Assembly (NCBI GenBank): GCA_941918925.1
Contig: OW799233.1
Coordinates: 31,068,421-31,132,420, forward strand
DNA length: 64,000 bases
From: Phyto melanocephala
Lineage: Eukaryota; Arthropoda; Insecta; Diptera; Rhinophoridae
Reading direction: 5' to 3'
Shown here: one piece after another, positions 34,547 through 46,041 of the stretch
Layout: each line of letters begins with the position of its first letter
Position numbering within the stretch: position 1 is the first letter of the stretch
Program-made: the position numbers and the translations under genes
The notes under the pieces: model-generated
What the model was told of the DNA's origin: nothing
The model's input: only the letters and a program-made list of their open reading frames with translations
Database searches by the model: none

Positions 34547-35912
34547 CACAGTGAGACAGCTCTAAAGTAACAGCGGCAAAAAATAGTTTTTGGCGTGTCG
34601 TCCAATTTGGATGAAATTTTCACAGTATATTAACAGATATATGAGTAACAATTCCCTGAAATTTGAGATTCATAACTTCATTACTTTTTGGTCTAGAGCA
34701 AGTCAAAGTTGAGGTATGCTAACGCGCTTGAAATATGTTGGTTCAATATGTAATATTCAAAAGCTTATCAATAAAAAAATACATAATAAATATAACCTTA
34801 AAGTATTTTTTGAATTAATTTAGTTGTTGTAGAATGAGTAGATAAAAAAATAAATTTAAAAAAAGAAACACAAAAAAAAATTTCTTTACAACAGAATTGT
34901 GGTGTAAAAATTTAACATTTTGCATTTTCAATGGACTAGGAAATATAGAGCAGCCCCTCGCCCTAGGTGCAGACTTATATCAAATAAAAGATTGAAGTCT
35001 CAGCTTTCATTTAAAGTAGAGGACATAAGTATAGCAAAAGTTTGCAAAAGTACTTTAAACATACAAAAAACTACAAAAAATACGCAACGTGCACATTTTG
35101 TCGCTATACGTATGTACATATGTTAGCATGCAATAGCATGTTTACAAATTTTTAATTTTTTTTTTTAATTGTTTGTTTGATATTTTATATTGTGCTCACA
35201 AACTTTTTAAAAACAAACTGTAAAAAAATATTACATTGTTGTTGTTTTAAATATTATTGATCAACAAACGGTAATTGCAATTATGTATATGTTTAATTCA
35301 CAATCTACATATTTGAGAGTGCAAGTTTATACAAGTTTATATAAAGTGTTAAAAAAAGTTTACAAGGTCATGGATAATTCAATAATTTTTTATAGTGCAA
35401 TTTCTGATATTTGGATCGATAGCAATAAAGATATTGAAAAAATTAGAATACCATGATGATATTAAAAAATTATTGATAGAATGAAAAAAATTGTTCTTTT
35501 TTATTGCATTTTAATGGGAAGTGGGTGTAAGAGTGGGCGTGTTATTGTAATTTTTGCATGAAACATTTTAAATTATATAAATAATAATAATATCAAATTT
35601 GAAGATTGTACCTAAAATATTTTAGAAAATATGGCACTTTTTATGTTGTGGTTGTATGGGGGGTGGGGGTAAAAGTGGGCCAAAGTCCAAAACTTTATTC
35701 CGATAATGTTTGTAACAATATAACATTCAAGTATACCAAAATTTAAAGTTATCCCTTAAGTATTACGGACAATACGGCATTTTACAAATTTCGATTGTAT
35801 GGGAGGTGGGCGTAAAAGTGGGCGAATTTTCTTAATTTTTTTTTTTTTAAACTGGAATTGTCAGAACTCTGCAATTACTCCTTGTATTTAATGCCGGCGT
35901 TGTCTCACTGTG
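34547..35912. mobile_element. Transib-like non-autonomous transposon, copy 1
   Basis: The element is 1,366 bp with perfect 12-bp terminal inverted repeats, CACAGTGAGACA. It is flanked by a perfect 5-bp duplication, agccg (34542-34546 and 35913-35917). Transib transposons are known for short inverted repeats starting CAC, GC-rich 5-bp target duplications and a RAG1-related transposase. CACAGTG is the consensus V(D)J heptamer. An A-rich run (caaaaaata) lies about 23 bp inside the left heptamer, where a nonamer would sit. No transposase reading frame is present, so it would need help in trans. Compared with copy 2 it lacks about 24-30 bp near 35860. A 68-codon open frame at 34920 is identical in both copies but matches nothing I know. 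Confidence 0.8.
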
Positions 35913-35917
35913 AGCCG

Positions 35918-36125
35918 TTGCTGCAAAAAATGGATTCTGTCATTCGTGGAATGGCAGCTGATGCCTTCTTGCTGAAATCACATGTCGTTTATATTTATGC
36001 TGTCGAGTTAAGTCTACAAAAACTCCGTTATTATGTTCCTCTAAAGAATTTCGTTTAAAGTTATCTCAATTTTGCCATTATCTTCAAAAATGATGGCCTA
36101 ATAACAAAATTTGTAAATTTTTTTA
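35918..36125. other. Short non-coding stretch
   Basis: This sequence lies between the Transib-like copy and the rearranged transposase. It reads partly like transposase-flank sequence but no block is clear. Confidence 0.3.
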
Positions 36126-36995
36126 TCATGGATTTTTTGAGCCAAACATTCGACTTTTTGTGTATTCACGAAGATATTTAGACGGAAATGCTCTTCGTAG
36201 GAGCAGATAAATTTTCATTGACTTCAATTTGTGATGAACAAATTGCCGGCGCTTTCTATGGATTACCTTGTTTGAGCTCCTGAGTAAACTGAGTTTGGTT
36301 CGCATGAGGATCTTGAAAAATTTCGCTAAATAAGAATGAGGCCGAATTGATATTTTCTGGTTTTCGGAAGCACATTCGTTTACCGACTTATACGTTGCCG
36401 AATATGAGTTATACACTGATGCAGTCTCATACAAGTTTTTTACTACTCTTCGAATGGTTTACATAAAGGGTCCGCCATCTAACGTTTTTTTTTAACTAGT
36501 GCTTATTTCGTGAATGGTAACACTTAGCTCATGTCTGATTTGACAGATAATTAGTTTTATCCTTCCGCAGGCATTCATTGAAAAGCCGATACACCCAAAA
36601 CGAGTCAATGTTTTGTGCGGATTTTGGTCCAGAGGCATAATTGGGCCATTTTTCTTTAAAAATGTGCAAGGAATGACCGTAGTCAATGGCGATCGTTATC
36701 GGGCCATGTTCAACGAATTTTTGTTCACAAAAATTGAAGAGGAGGATATTGGCAACATTTGCTTTCAATAGAATGGCGCTACGTGCCACACAGCCGAAGC
36801 TACATTTTTTGTATAGCATTTTCAAAAAAAGAGTTATTTGGCGGATCCATTATAAGATGAAGTTTCTCATAAAGTACTCTATTTTGAATATCGGAATAAA
36901 CATATATGATAGATGCCATGTTTCAGAGCTGCCACATGCACAAAAAATTACACTAAATTTAGAAAAATCATTCTTGCTGAGACACCATTCATTTT
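36126..36995. pseudogene. Tc1/mariner-type transposase with its N-terminal half inverted
   Basis: On the minus strand, 36480-36126 reads as the N-terminal half: TIRRVVKNLYETASV, then VIHRKRRQFVHHKLKS, ending RMFGSKNP at the left edge. On the plus strand, from about 36560, the protein resumes with FIEKPIHPKRVNVLCGFW. It continues with IIGPFFFKN, VVNGDRYRAMFNEFLF and NGATCHTAEATF. In this transposase class the segment ending GSxNP is followed directly by xxEKPxHPxRV. The arrangement is therefore what a single local inversion of the N-terminal half would produce. Stops and shifts make it inactive. Confidence 0.7.
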
Positions 36996-37372
36996 AACAC
37001 TTTGTCTTTTGAGTTAATACATTTTTTAGTACAATATTTTGTTAAGAAAGATAATTGGTAAATTTATAACTTGCCTTAAGTATCCTATGATCATAATGTC
37101 ATATTTTTTCCACATTTTAATCAGTCAATCATTGTCACTCATTGCATATGTGTGAGTGTCGTGTGATTGTCGTTTAAAAGGAGACGTACAAATAAACTTG
37201 TCAATCATTATTTGTATTATGTTTGCTTCGTAAATATGTCGGTTGTAAATATTTCGTTATCGGATGATGAACTATTTTTATTGGCATCTTCTGCAGTTTT
37301 ATTTAAAAAAAGTCAAAATTAAATGGGAAAAAGTATTATTTGTTTTAATCATTATTCAACATAATTATTTTA
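36996..37372. other. Non-coding stretch
   Basis: No gene or delimited element is recognised here. The sequence is AT-rich. Confidence 0.35.
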
Positions 37373-37767
37373 CACACTGGGCCAATTCAAAGTAGACTCT
37401 CATATTGTACTATGTCATATAATTCATATTAATATGACTAGTGACTTTGAACACCTTTTGTTAACAAATTATGTATTTAATACAAGAAAGAAGACAAAGA
37501 GATGACGCTGTTAAAAATTGTATGTATACAGGAAAGAAGAAAATAGAAAATATTTTCTCTGAGAGGTGAGAATCGAAGAAATTCTCTCTGAGAGACAGTA
37601 TGGTTAAAAGTATAACATAATCAATTTCTTATACATAGGAAACAAATGTGTAAAATCATATTATTTTTTTTGTATGGAAATTACTAACAAAAATTTTATG
37701 CGTGCATAAAATAATATGAAATTGTACAAATATGACTGATATGCAACCACTTTGAATTGGCCCACTG
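37373..37767. mobile_element. 395-bp Tc1-type MITE
   Basis: Left end cactgggccaattcaaagt and reversed right end cagtgggccaattcaaagt are inverted repeats. TA lies at both borders (37371-37372, 37768-37769). The left side has two extra bases before the shared motif. The interior has a repeated 'tctctgagag' motif and no coding capacity. Confidence 0.75.
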
Positions 37768-38960
37768 TATTTGAAGAAATATCAACACAGCCGCTAAGCA
37801 TGTGCACTCGTAACTGTCTCATGGACGACTTAATTAAAGAGCATAAAAATAAATTCAAAATTTTTTTTGATAAAATGGGCACCTATGGTTTAAACCGTAA
37901 AAAATGATGATGGAATTCAAAATATATTTTGTTTTTATAAAATCAAATTTAAAACTTCAAAATTTATTGATAATTTTTCATTTTACCAAGTGAAAAAAAA
38001 AATATATTAGCGTCACTGCATTTTTATTAGTCTTTTATACCAAAACAATTTCTTAAATTTTAATGAAAATCTTTAAAGAAACAAAACAATTTTTTGTGAC
38101 TAAATTTTGAAAAAGATCTGTGAGCTTACTTTTTCATAGCACTCTGCATTAACATTCTCTCACCAATACGAAATATTTTTGAGCATTTATGGTTTAAACG
38201 GAAGTGTAAATTGTTACACTACACTCAATTTGTTTCTTATATTATAGAGAGAAAAAAAAACAATCTTTACAAACACAATTTGTATCAACATGAACTACAT
38301 TTTTTTTTTTTTACATACATATGTACATTAGGGGTTCAACCAAAATAAGGCCCTTTCACCACGCTGTAGCCGATGTTGTGCTGAAACCGAAAAATGTTTC
38401 CTCTGGTCATTTTGGAACAAAAACGTTCGGCGTCGAAGCCGATTTCTGAAAGCCATTTAATGATTTTTTTTTATTTTTTCAAAATTTTTTATTTTATAAT
38501 TATTTAACTATTAACATTTCCTAATGTAATTATATGATTATAATCAAAATCACAATCTAAAAACTATCTTTGTTAAGTGAAATTACTTAATTTTTTAGAA
38601 CTTACTGATCCCAAACTTAATTGCATTTGACGCGGAACCTTTTTTATTCACTACATATAGGGTCATTTAAATATTTTCAAAAATTGTAAAAAAGTTGTAT
38701 CCCTAATGTACATACATACATTAAATCAATTCTAATGGAATTGATATAATATATAATTTATACACCCGTTAGTTAAAGTATTAATACTTTTGAAAAGTGC
38801 GCTATGTTCATATGTTTAAAATTTATAGATAATCTTTTAAAACTTATTGTCCGGAAATTGAGTTAAGAGAATGTCTGTTACTACATATATTATGATTGAA
38901 AAGTATTGTCTCTGGAAATATTTTTTATCGAACAAATTTAAATACGATTTAACTATAATC
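37768..38960. other. Non-coding stretch
   Basis: This is mostly AT-rich sequence. A GC-richer block at 38330-38460 stands out in base composition but matches no family I recognise. Confidence 0.35.
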
Positions 38961-39213
38961 CAAGGCGAATTTAATTATCGGGTGGTGGTAATTCTACAAC
39001 AAATAAAACATTAAAAGAACAACATGGTTTTTTATTGTTGCTTTTGACTGTCGATGTGTCAAAAACTACATGCTTTTTGTTTGTGTTTTTTTGCGAGGGA
39101 AAGAGTAATCTATGTAAACATAAATAATATTTGACAATTTAATCACCATTTATACAAATAAAAAAAGTAGATCAGCTGCGTTGTCAACACCACCTGATAA
39201 TGAATTCGCCTTG
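38961..39213. mobile_element. hAT-like MITE, CAAGGCGAATT family, copy 1
   Basis: The 253-bp element has inverted ends CAAGGCGAATTtaattatcg and, reversed, CAAGGCGAATTcattatcag. A perfect 8-bp duplication, ctataatc, flanks it (38953-38960 and 39214-39221). Eight-bp duplications are typical of hAT elements and also of P elements. A second copy lies at 40412 and an isolated end at 42075. Confidence 0.85.
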
Positions 39214-39221
39214 CTATAATC

Positions 39222-40411
39222 TTTTAGGTTTTGATTTTAATTTGAACACAGAGAGTTTTGCAAGTTAATTTCAACTTACATACAAATATGTAGATTTATG
39301 TACATACATATGTAGTTCAATAAGGTTTGAATAATAAGTTTTTAATGCTGAATAATGATTTTTACCAAACAATAAATTTAGTCGTTGATACTTATGACAC
39401 ATCTTTAGAAAATAAAATAAAACAAAATTTTTGTCCGCATTATTTACTACAATATATTATTATTATTATTATTATTATGTTACTGGTCTTTCTAGGGTTA
39501 AAACATAAAACCAGCTGCTTTTATTTATATATTTAAATATACATAAGTTTTAAACAAAAAGCTCATTTTTGACAGATATATGTGAGAGCAGCAAAATACT
39601 GTGCTCATTTGAAAAAGTTTTTTTTTAGTTAAAAACTTGTATCTATTGACAAAACAAAACAAGCAACAGCAAGGGAAAGCATGTTAAAGCTTTTTGTGGG
39701 AATGCCAGATGTACACAGTTGAAAATATTAAAAATTATTTCTCTGTTAATCGTAAATACTCAACTATTTTTAATTTGATTTAATAGAGTTTAACAAGACT
39801 TAAATTTTGTTAAATATTATTTTCTTTAACTTAGTTTGCTAATAAAAAAAAAACTAATTAATAGAAACAACAATTGCTATTGTTTTTTTCATTAAACACA
39901 TTTAAGATTTATGTACATACATATACATACATACATACATACATTAATATCAATTTATTTAGACATGCACGTTGAAATATCAATTTAAAAAGAATCAGTA
40001 TATAAAGTTAATAAAAAAATTAGTTAGCGTTTACATTGAACAAGTTTTCTTGCATAAAAAGTTCTTTTTCTTTTTAGTTGTGTGCGAGAGAAAGAAATAA
40101 ATATTGGTTTATACATGCATGTAGGTACTTGAAATTCGTTTTGGCTTTCATAATTTGCCGTTAGGTACACATATAAATAAATATATGTAAATAAATTTGT
40201 ATGCAATGAAATGTTTTCTGTGTAAACGTAAATGCATGTTTAAACAAAAAAGAAATTATATTGAAAGAAACCTATTTTTAATGTAATTTCTGGACTTATT
40301 TTCTGGAAATTTATATCCATATTTTTTTAAAATAAGTTTAAAATGTTGTTCAGAAAAAATTTTTCTCAAATAGATTTTAAATAAATGTACATATGTATAT
40401 AATGTTATTAT
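39222..40411. other. Non-coding stretch with microsatellites
   Basis: It contains (TAT)n at 39456-39478 and CATA/CATAC repeats near 39913-39943. No gene is recognised. Confidence 0.4.
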
Positions 40412-40943
40412 CAAGGCGAATTCAATATTAGGTGATGTTAAGAAGCCAGCTATTGTTTTTTGCTCGTTTTATTTTTACGGCACAATGTCAAAGTTTGTTT
40501 ACATTTAAATTAATTTTTATGTGGGTTGATTGAAAATTTTTATAAAAGTGAGAAAATTTGTGGGAAAAAATTTCAGAAATACTAATATTTGTGCAATAAC
40601 TTATTGGAAAATAAGTAAAACACATTTTATAATTTGAATAAACAACATTTATAAAGTTTTTAATTCAGATAATGCAAAATTTCCGTTGTGTTTGTCCTAG
40701 TGATTTAAAGTTGTGAAAATTGTGAAAAATATGATATAAAACACAAGTATGTGATGTTAACTGGCACAAATTTATGTAATAAATTAAAAAGACTTATTTT
40801 TTTTTAAATTTTCGCGTAAATTTATAAAAATAAAATTTGAATTAAAAGTCAACAAACAATTTGTTTTTTTTTGTGTTTTGACATTCTCTTGGCCTTTTTG
40901 TGTTTGTTGCAGGGATGAATCACCTGATATTGAATTCGCCTTG
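40412..40943. mobile_element. hAT-like MITE, CAAGGCGAATT family, copy 2
   Basis: The 532-bp element has inverted ends CAAGGCGAATTcaatattag and, reversed, CAAGGCGAATTcaatatcag. A perfect 8-bp duplication, gttattat, flanks it (40404-40411 and 40944-40951). It is twice the length of copy 1 but shares terminal sequence. It ends 330 bp before the PNPO start codon, so it may lie in or near that gene's promoter. Confidence 0.87.
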
Positions 40944-41273
40944 GTTATTATGTATATTAACTTATTACAATTTGCATAAAAAATACATATTTTGCTTCTA
41001 TTTATTTTTAAAACAAAATGTTTGTGCTTAAAGAAATATTCAAAAGCTTTTAATTTACCGTTTTTTTTATACATCTGGCTTCACTTAACATATTGTGTTA
41101 TCAAATCCCATTTGGCATTTGTAATGTAAAGTATACAAAAATTAAATTAAAAAGTAAGATTGTTCTGTTTATTTTTCTATTTAAAAGATAAAGTTAATAT
41201 TATTTACGATTTAATACAAGTTAAATCTGTTTTCTTTTCGAAATTAGTGAGGCTTTTAATACAACTGCGAAAA

Positions 41274-43673
41274 ATGTCTTCAAGTGTAAATTTATCAGGT
41301 AAAGTGTGTATTACGAAAGTGTATCGAATGTTTTAAAATTTTTGGATTTTTTTTATTTTTGTTGTGCAGCGTTACGCATGAAATACAGAGAAAAGAAAGA
41401 TGCATTTTTAGAGGAAAACATAAAAGTTAAAGAACCTATTGCACAATTCAGAGAGTGGCTAGAAGAGGCTGTGAATACAGAAGAAATTTTAGAACCAAAT
41501 GCCGCTTGTTTGGCAACCGTAAATAGGTGAGCAATTTAAATAAAATTTGAATAGCACTAAGCATGGTGTAATCACATAAGGTGATAGTGTAAAGGAGACC
41601 AATTTTTATCTCTCTTTATTTATATATGGAGTTTGACAATTTTTGGCACTGAAATCTATTTTTTATGCATGAAGTTTGACAAACATTTGCACAAAAAAAA
41701 AAAAAATAATCAGCTGGGCTGGCACCGACACCTGTATGAGTGTAAACTGGCACTAAGAGAGATTTACATATTAAAAGTACAAATTAGTATTAACACAAGT
41801 ATATATGTAATTTTGTAAACCCTTGGTCAAATGTTGAAAGTCCCTAACTCAAATAATTGTAACTTTACAGGGGAATGCAAAAAGTAATAGAAACTGTATT
41901 ATCATAATGAAACTTCTTTATTGTTAAACTGTTGGTAACAAAACAATTGCATAAGAGTTTTGTCTTGAAGTGTGAAAAACTAAGTTTTGTAAAAATTAGG
42001 TTTGGAGTTTGACTTTTTAAATATGTCGGCATTTGTAAGAATCCGCCACCGTTCTCAATTAATAAATTCGCCTTGAACTAGATGTAAAAATTGAATGACT
42101 GAACTTCAGTTAGAATATATCGACTGAATTTTGTCTTAACAGCACAATGATCGTAAAATTTAATATGATCCATTAAAAATGTGCAAGATTTTTTACTTTC
42201 TGAAGTTTGTAAGGATTTCTAAATTTTTTTTAAATTTATCAATAAGTGAGTATAATAATGGGTTTTCAAGAAAAAAAAAGTTACAAAATAAACCAAACTT
42301 GAAACAAAATTAAAGTATGTAGGTAAAGCTATGTCTAATTAATGTCAATATTGTCCCAAATTAGCGAACCTTATACTTTTAATAAATACTTATTTAATTA
42401 AATACTATATCCTTAAAAATTATATGGCAATAAGGAAAAACTGCTTATGTCTGTTTAAAAAGTTCTTCAACTTTAAATTTTTGAGTTGATTTTTAAAAAA
42501 ATTAATTCCCTTTAAAATAAAGACCGTTATATCAATTATTCGCAAATGAGCGAAATTATAAAGTGAATAAGTAATCATTCCAAATGATAAATAACTTTTT
42601 ACGCTATAACTTGCTGAATAGTTGTCCAAAATAGTTGAAAATTTGCTTAAGGGAAGTCTTTAATTCCGGAATTGTAATGGAGTGCTTATTTTAATTTTAG
42701 TCTATGTCGACTTAAGCTGTTTTTTTTATGCCCAGAAATATAGTCAATACATAATTCAATGAATTGATAATGCAATCGATTTAAATTGTAATAAAAAAAA
42801 TTATTAGAGCATAAATAAATATATTTTAGTTGTTCCGTATATTTCACTAAATATTGATCTAATGTGAACTTACCTTAGTTAAATACAAATTAAGCAAAAC
42901 CCGTCTCTACAACGAAAACGTTATATTTATTTAAAAACAGAATTGTTTTGAATAAAAAAAAAAAATTTCTTTTTTTTTGGTGGACATCATGCATAAGAAT
43001 AACATAATTCTAAATTAACTTTTTTTTTAATCTGAAACTCGTATCTGATAAAACAAAGATATATATTTTTTTTTTGAAATTACAGTGATGGCTGTCCTTC
43101 TAATCGTTTTGTTCTGCTCAAAGATGTCACCAACGATGGCTTTACTTTTTTCACCAACTACGGCAGTCGCAAAGCAAATGATATCGCCAATAATTCAAAT
43201 GTTGCTATGACTCTGTATTGGTGTCCGCTGCGTAGATCTGTACGGATTGAGGGGAAGGCGGAAAAAATTTCGCGAGCAGATTCTTTGAAATATTTCCATC
43301 AGCGACCACGTGCAAGTCAAATTGGTGCCCTGGCTTCGGAACAAAGTACACGAATACCTTCACGGCAACATTTGGATGATATTGAACAGAAAATTAAACA
43401 AGACTTGGGTGAGGACAAGGAGGTACCAATGCCCAATTGGGGAGGCTATTTAATAAGGCCAAGTTGCATTGAGTTCTGGCAGGGACAAACAGATCGCTTG
43501 CACGATCGCATTGTATTCAAGAAAGGAAATGATGTGGAAAAGGTAAGCTAATCATACTTTTATGCATACATTTGAAGTTATATAATAAAATTGCGGTTCA
43601 TTTTCAGGATGTTGATAATATTCTAACTCATCGTGGAGTAAATGGCTGGATTTATGAACGTTTGGCGCCTTAA
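41274..43673 (+). CDS. sgll: Pyridoxamine/pyridoxine 5'-phosphate oxidase
   Basis: Coding exons are 41274-41298, 41370-41526, 43086-43542 and 43608-43673. All introns are GT-AG and phases agree (1, 2, 0), giving 234 aa. The enzyme is an FMN-dependent dimer that oxidises pyridoxine or pyridoxamine 5'-phosphate to pyridoxal 5'-phosphate with O2, the last step of vitamin B6 salvage. Family blocks are in order: EPIAQFREWLEEA (substrate side), RFVLLKD (68-74), NYGSRKANDIA, YWCPLRRSVRIEG (FMN phosphate contacts), FHQRPRASQIGA, EFWQGQTDRLHDRIVF (190-205) and the invariant C-terminal RLAP (231-234). Length is near the usual 215-260 aa. No mitochondrial presequence is seen, so it is probably cytosolic. 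The Drosophila orthologue is sugarlethal (CG31472). The first exon codes for only eight residues. Intron 2 (1.56 kb) holds a MITE end. Two Transib-like copies lie on either side of the gene. Confidence 0.95.
41527..43085. other. PNPO intron 2, contains a hAT-like MITE end
   Basis: The 1.56 kb intron has 'aataaattcgccttg' ending at 42075, the right end of the CAAGGCGAATT family. No matching left end or 8-bp duplication was found, so this is a fragment. The remainder is AT-rich. Confidence 0.5.
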
Positions 43674-44507
43674 AAATTAGATAAATTGTAACTGTTTTTG
43701 ATAGACAATAGGTATCATAATCTTCCAACTAAGATTCAATTTTATGAATTTAAGTGAATTATATTTAAAAAATCTACATACATGCATACACACAAACATA
43801 TTTACATATTAATAGAAAAATTATGAAAAAAATTATATAAAGAAATATTCTTAAAACTAATAATCATCGAACCAATTTCTTTGACTAAAGTGGTCGAGTA
43901 CTTTGCTGAACACTAAAGCCCTTATTATGAGTCAGCCGATCTTTTTGTAACTGCCAAACGTACACTCATATCTTAAACTCTGTACAAAGAGCAAGTTACA
44001 AAATACGAAGTTCGAAGCCCAATATTTGAAGATTGACTTTTCAAAAACATAGAAGAAAATAATGGATTGTTTTTTATCTATAGATTATAAAATCTGACGA
44101 ATCAAAACTACTTATAAATAAATTTGCTTTTGTTTGAGGTTTTGTGCTTTTATTTCAAAAATGGTTACAAAAATTCTTATATTACAACTGCCTTCGTATA
44201 TCAAAAAGTCGAAACCAATTATAGTTGGTTTGACCCCAATCTTACCAACATGTGTCTGTAAGATATATTTTGATGTTTAATTCAATGTCTTAGCAATAAT
44301 ATTCTGTTTATTATTATTTCCCAAACACACCTAACCCTACGTTGCCACAAGCAAGTATTTACTTGCAAGTAGTGTATACGTATTACTAAGGAAAATCAGG
44401 AGAAATGCCAAAAAAAAAAAAATTTTTTTTGAGTGGCTACACAGCACAGTGCAAGTTAATTTTTAAAATGTCGTCAACAAATAAACTTCAAAAAAATTTA
44501 AAACAAA
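43674..44507. other. 3' flank of the PNPO gene
   Basis: This region should include the PNPO 3' UTR. An ATAAATAAA lies near 44116, which could serve as a polyadenylation signal, though nearer variants exist. Nothing else is recognised. Confidence 0.35.
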
Positions 44508-45265
44508 AACAAGTAAAAGCGCTATATTCGGCCGTGCCGAATCTTATATACCCTTCACAACGTGTAGTCATGCAATAACAGTAAATTCACGTATGTATGT
44601 TAAAAAAAACAAAAAAAAAAAATAAAAAATAAAAAAAAAATTTAAAAAAAAAAAATTTAAAAAAAAAATTAAAAAAAAAAAATTATTATATACATATATA
44701 ATATATATAAAACAAAAAAAAATAAATAAAAAAAAATAATAATAAAAATATATATAATATATTAAATAAAAAATAAAAAAAAAATAAAAAAAAAATTAAA
44801 AAAAAAATTTTAAAAAAATTTAAAAAAAAATTTTTTTGCCTCAGCTGGGATTCGATGCCACGTTTTCTCTAACCAGTATACACGTTTGTATGTATGTATG
44901 TTGTTGTTGTAATGTTGTTTTTATGAAAAGAAAATCGAGGTGGTCGTAGGTTTTTGCTCATATCTCAGTTGTTTATGTACCGATGTTTCTGATTTTCAAT
45001 ACCGATCTACTCCCGAATATTTCTGATATTTTAATACCTTACCCGGGTCCAACCTATGTCGGGGGGCTTCAAAAAGTTGATTTCAACATACACACGGACA
45101 GACGGTCAGACGGACAGACGGACAGACGGTCAGGGCTTAATCGACTCCTCTATTCATAAGCTTTCAGAAAATATATACTTTATGGGGTCGGAAATGAAAA
45201 TTGTAGAAATTTCACACGGAATGACAAACCTATATATACCCTTTTTCACTGTGTGAAGGGTATAA
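44508..45265 (+). repeat. Interspersed repeat copy I with A-rich core
   Basis: It starts with 'gcgctatattcggccgtgcc' at 44519 and ends at 'tcactgtgtgaagggtataa' near 45264. The interior includes the strand-reversed microsatellite (CGGACAGA)n near 45095-45135. A 240-bp A-rich tract lies at about 44600-44840. It is a good reference copy for one subfamily in this window. Confidence 0.75.
44600..44837. repeat. A/T-only low-complexity tract
   Basis: About 240 bases consist almost only of A with scattered T runs, and a few C residues. It is internal to repeat copy I. It may be an expansion of an A-rich segment of the element. Confidence 0.9.
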
Positions 45266-46041
45266 TAAGGCTGCTTCAATTGGTATTTAAGGGTTGTCAT
45301 TAGCCACTATTGAACGTTACCTTTAGACATATAACTTTATAATATATTTTTTTTTATTAAAAATTGATATTTATATTAAAACTTACATTTTAAATGAATA
45401 TCTATAATTTTTCTTAATATTCTTCATATACATATATACATATTTATTCAAAAAATTAGCTGAATTATTTACCACAATTGTATGATATATTAGTGAGTTA
45501 ACAAAAAACTCAATATTAGACAACACTGTTTTTCGGCTTGTCACTTTACTTGCCGTAACTGTAAAAATTCTACTTGCTTAAAAATTTCTTCGCAAGCTGA
45601 GTCGCATGTATGATTGTTAAAAAAAATTCGTCAAAAATCGGATAGTAAAATTTAAAATGAAAATGTTATGTTAACCAGTGTTTAATACAAACTTTTCTCT
45701 AAATTTACTTGATTTTAATAAATTGAAGGTTTTATCTTAAAATTTTCATGTACATATGTATGTTCCTTAGAGACACATGCTGGTATAACTTAAAATATTA
45801 TATGTCGGTATGATTAGGGTTGAGTTTTTGCTAAAATATATTTACTATTTGTAATAACTCAATATATAGTCAAATACGGAACACTTACATGGTTTCAGTA
45901 CATCCCGTGGTATAGTTTTATCCATTTGATTGGTAAAATTAGCCTGGTTTGAATGAATTTAATTTAGTTCCTCTTAAGAGAATATTTCCCACAGACAGAC
46001 TTTTAATAAGTTACTATAATTATTAAGAAAATATTAAAAAA

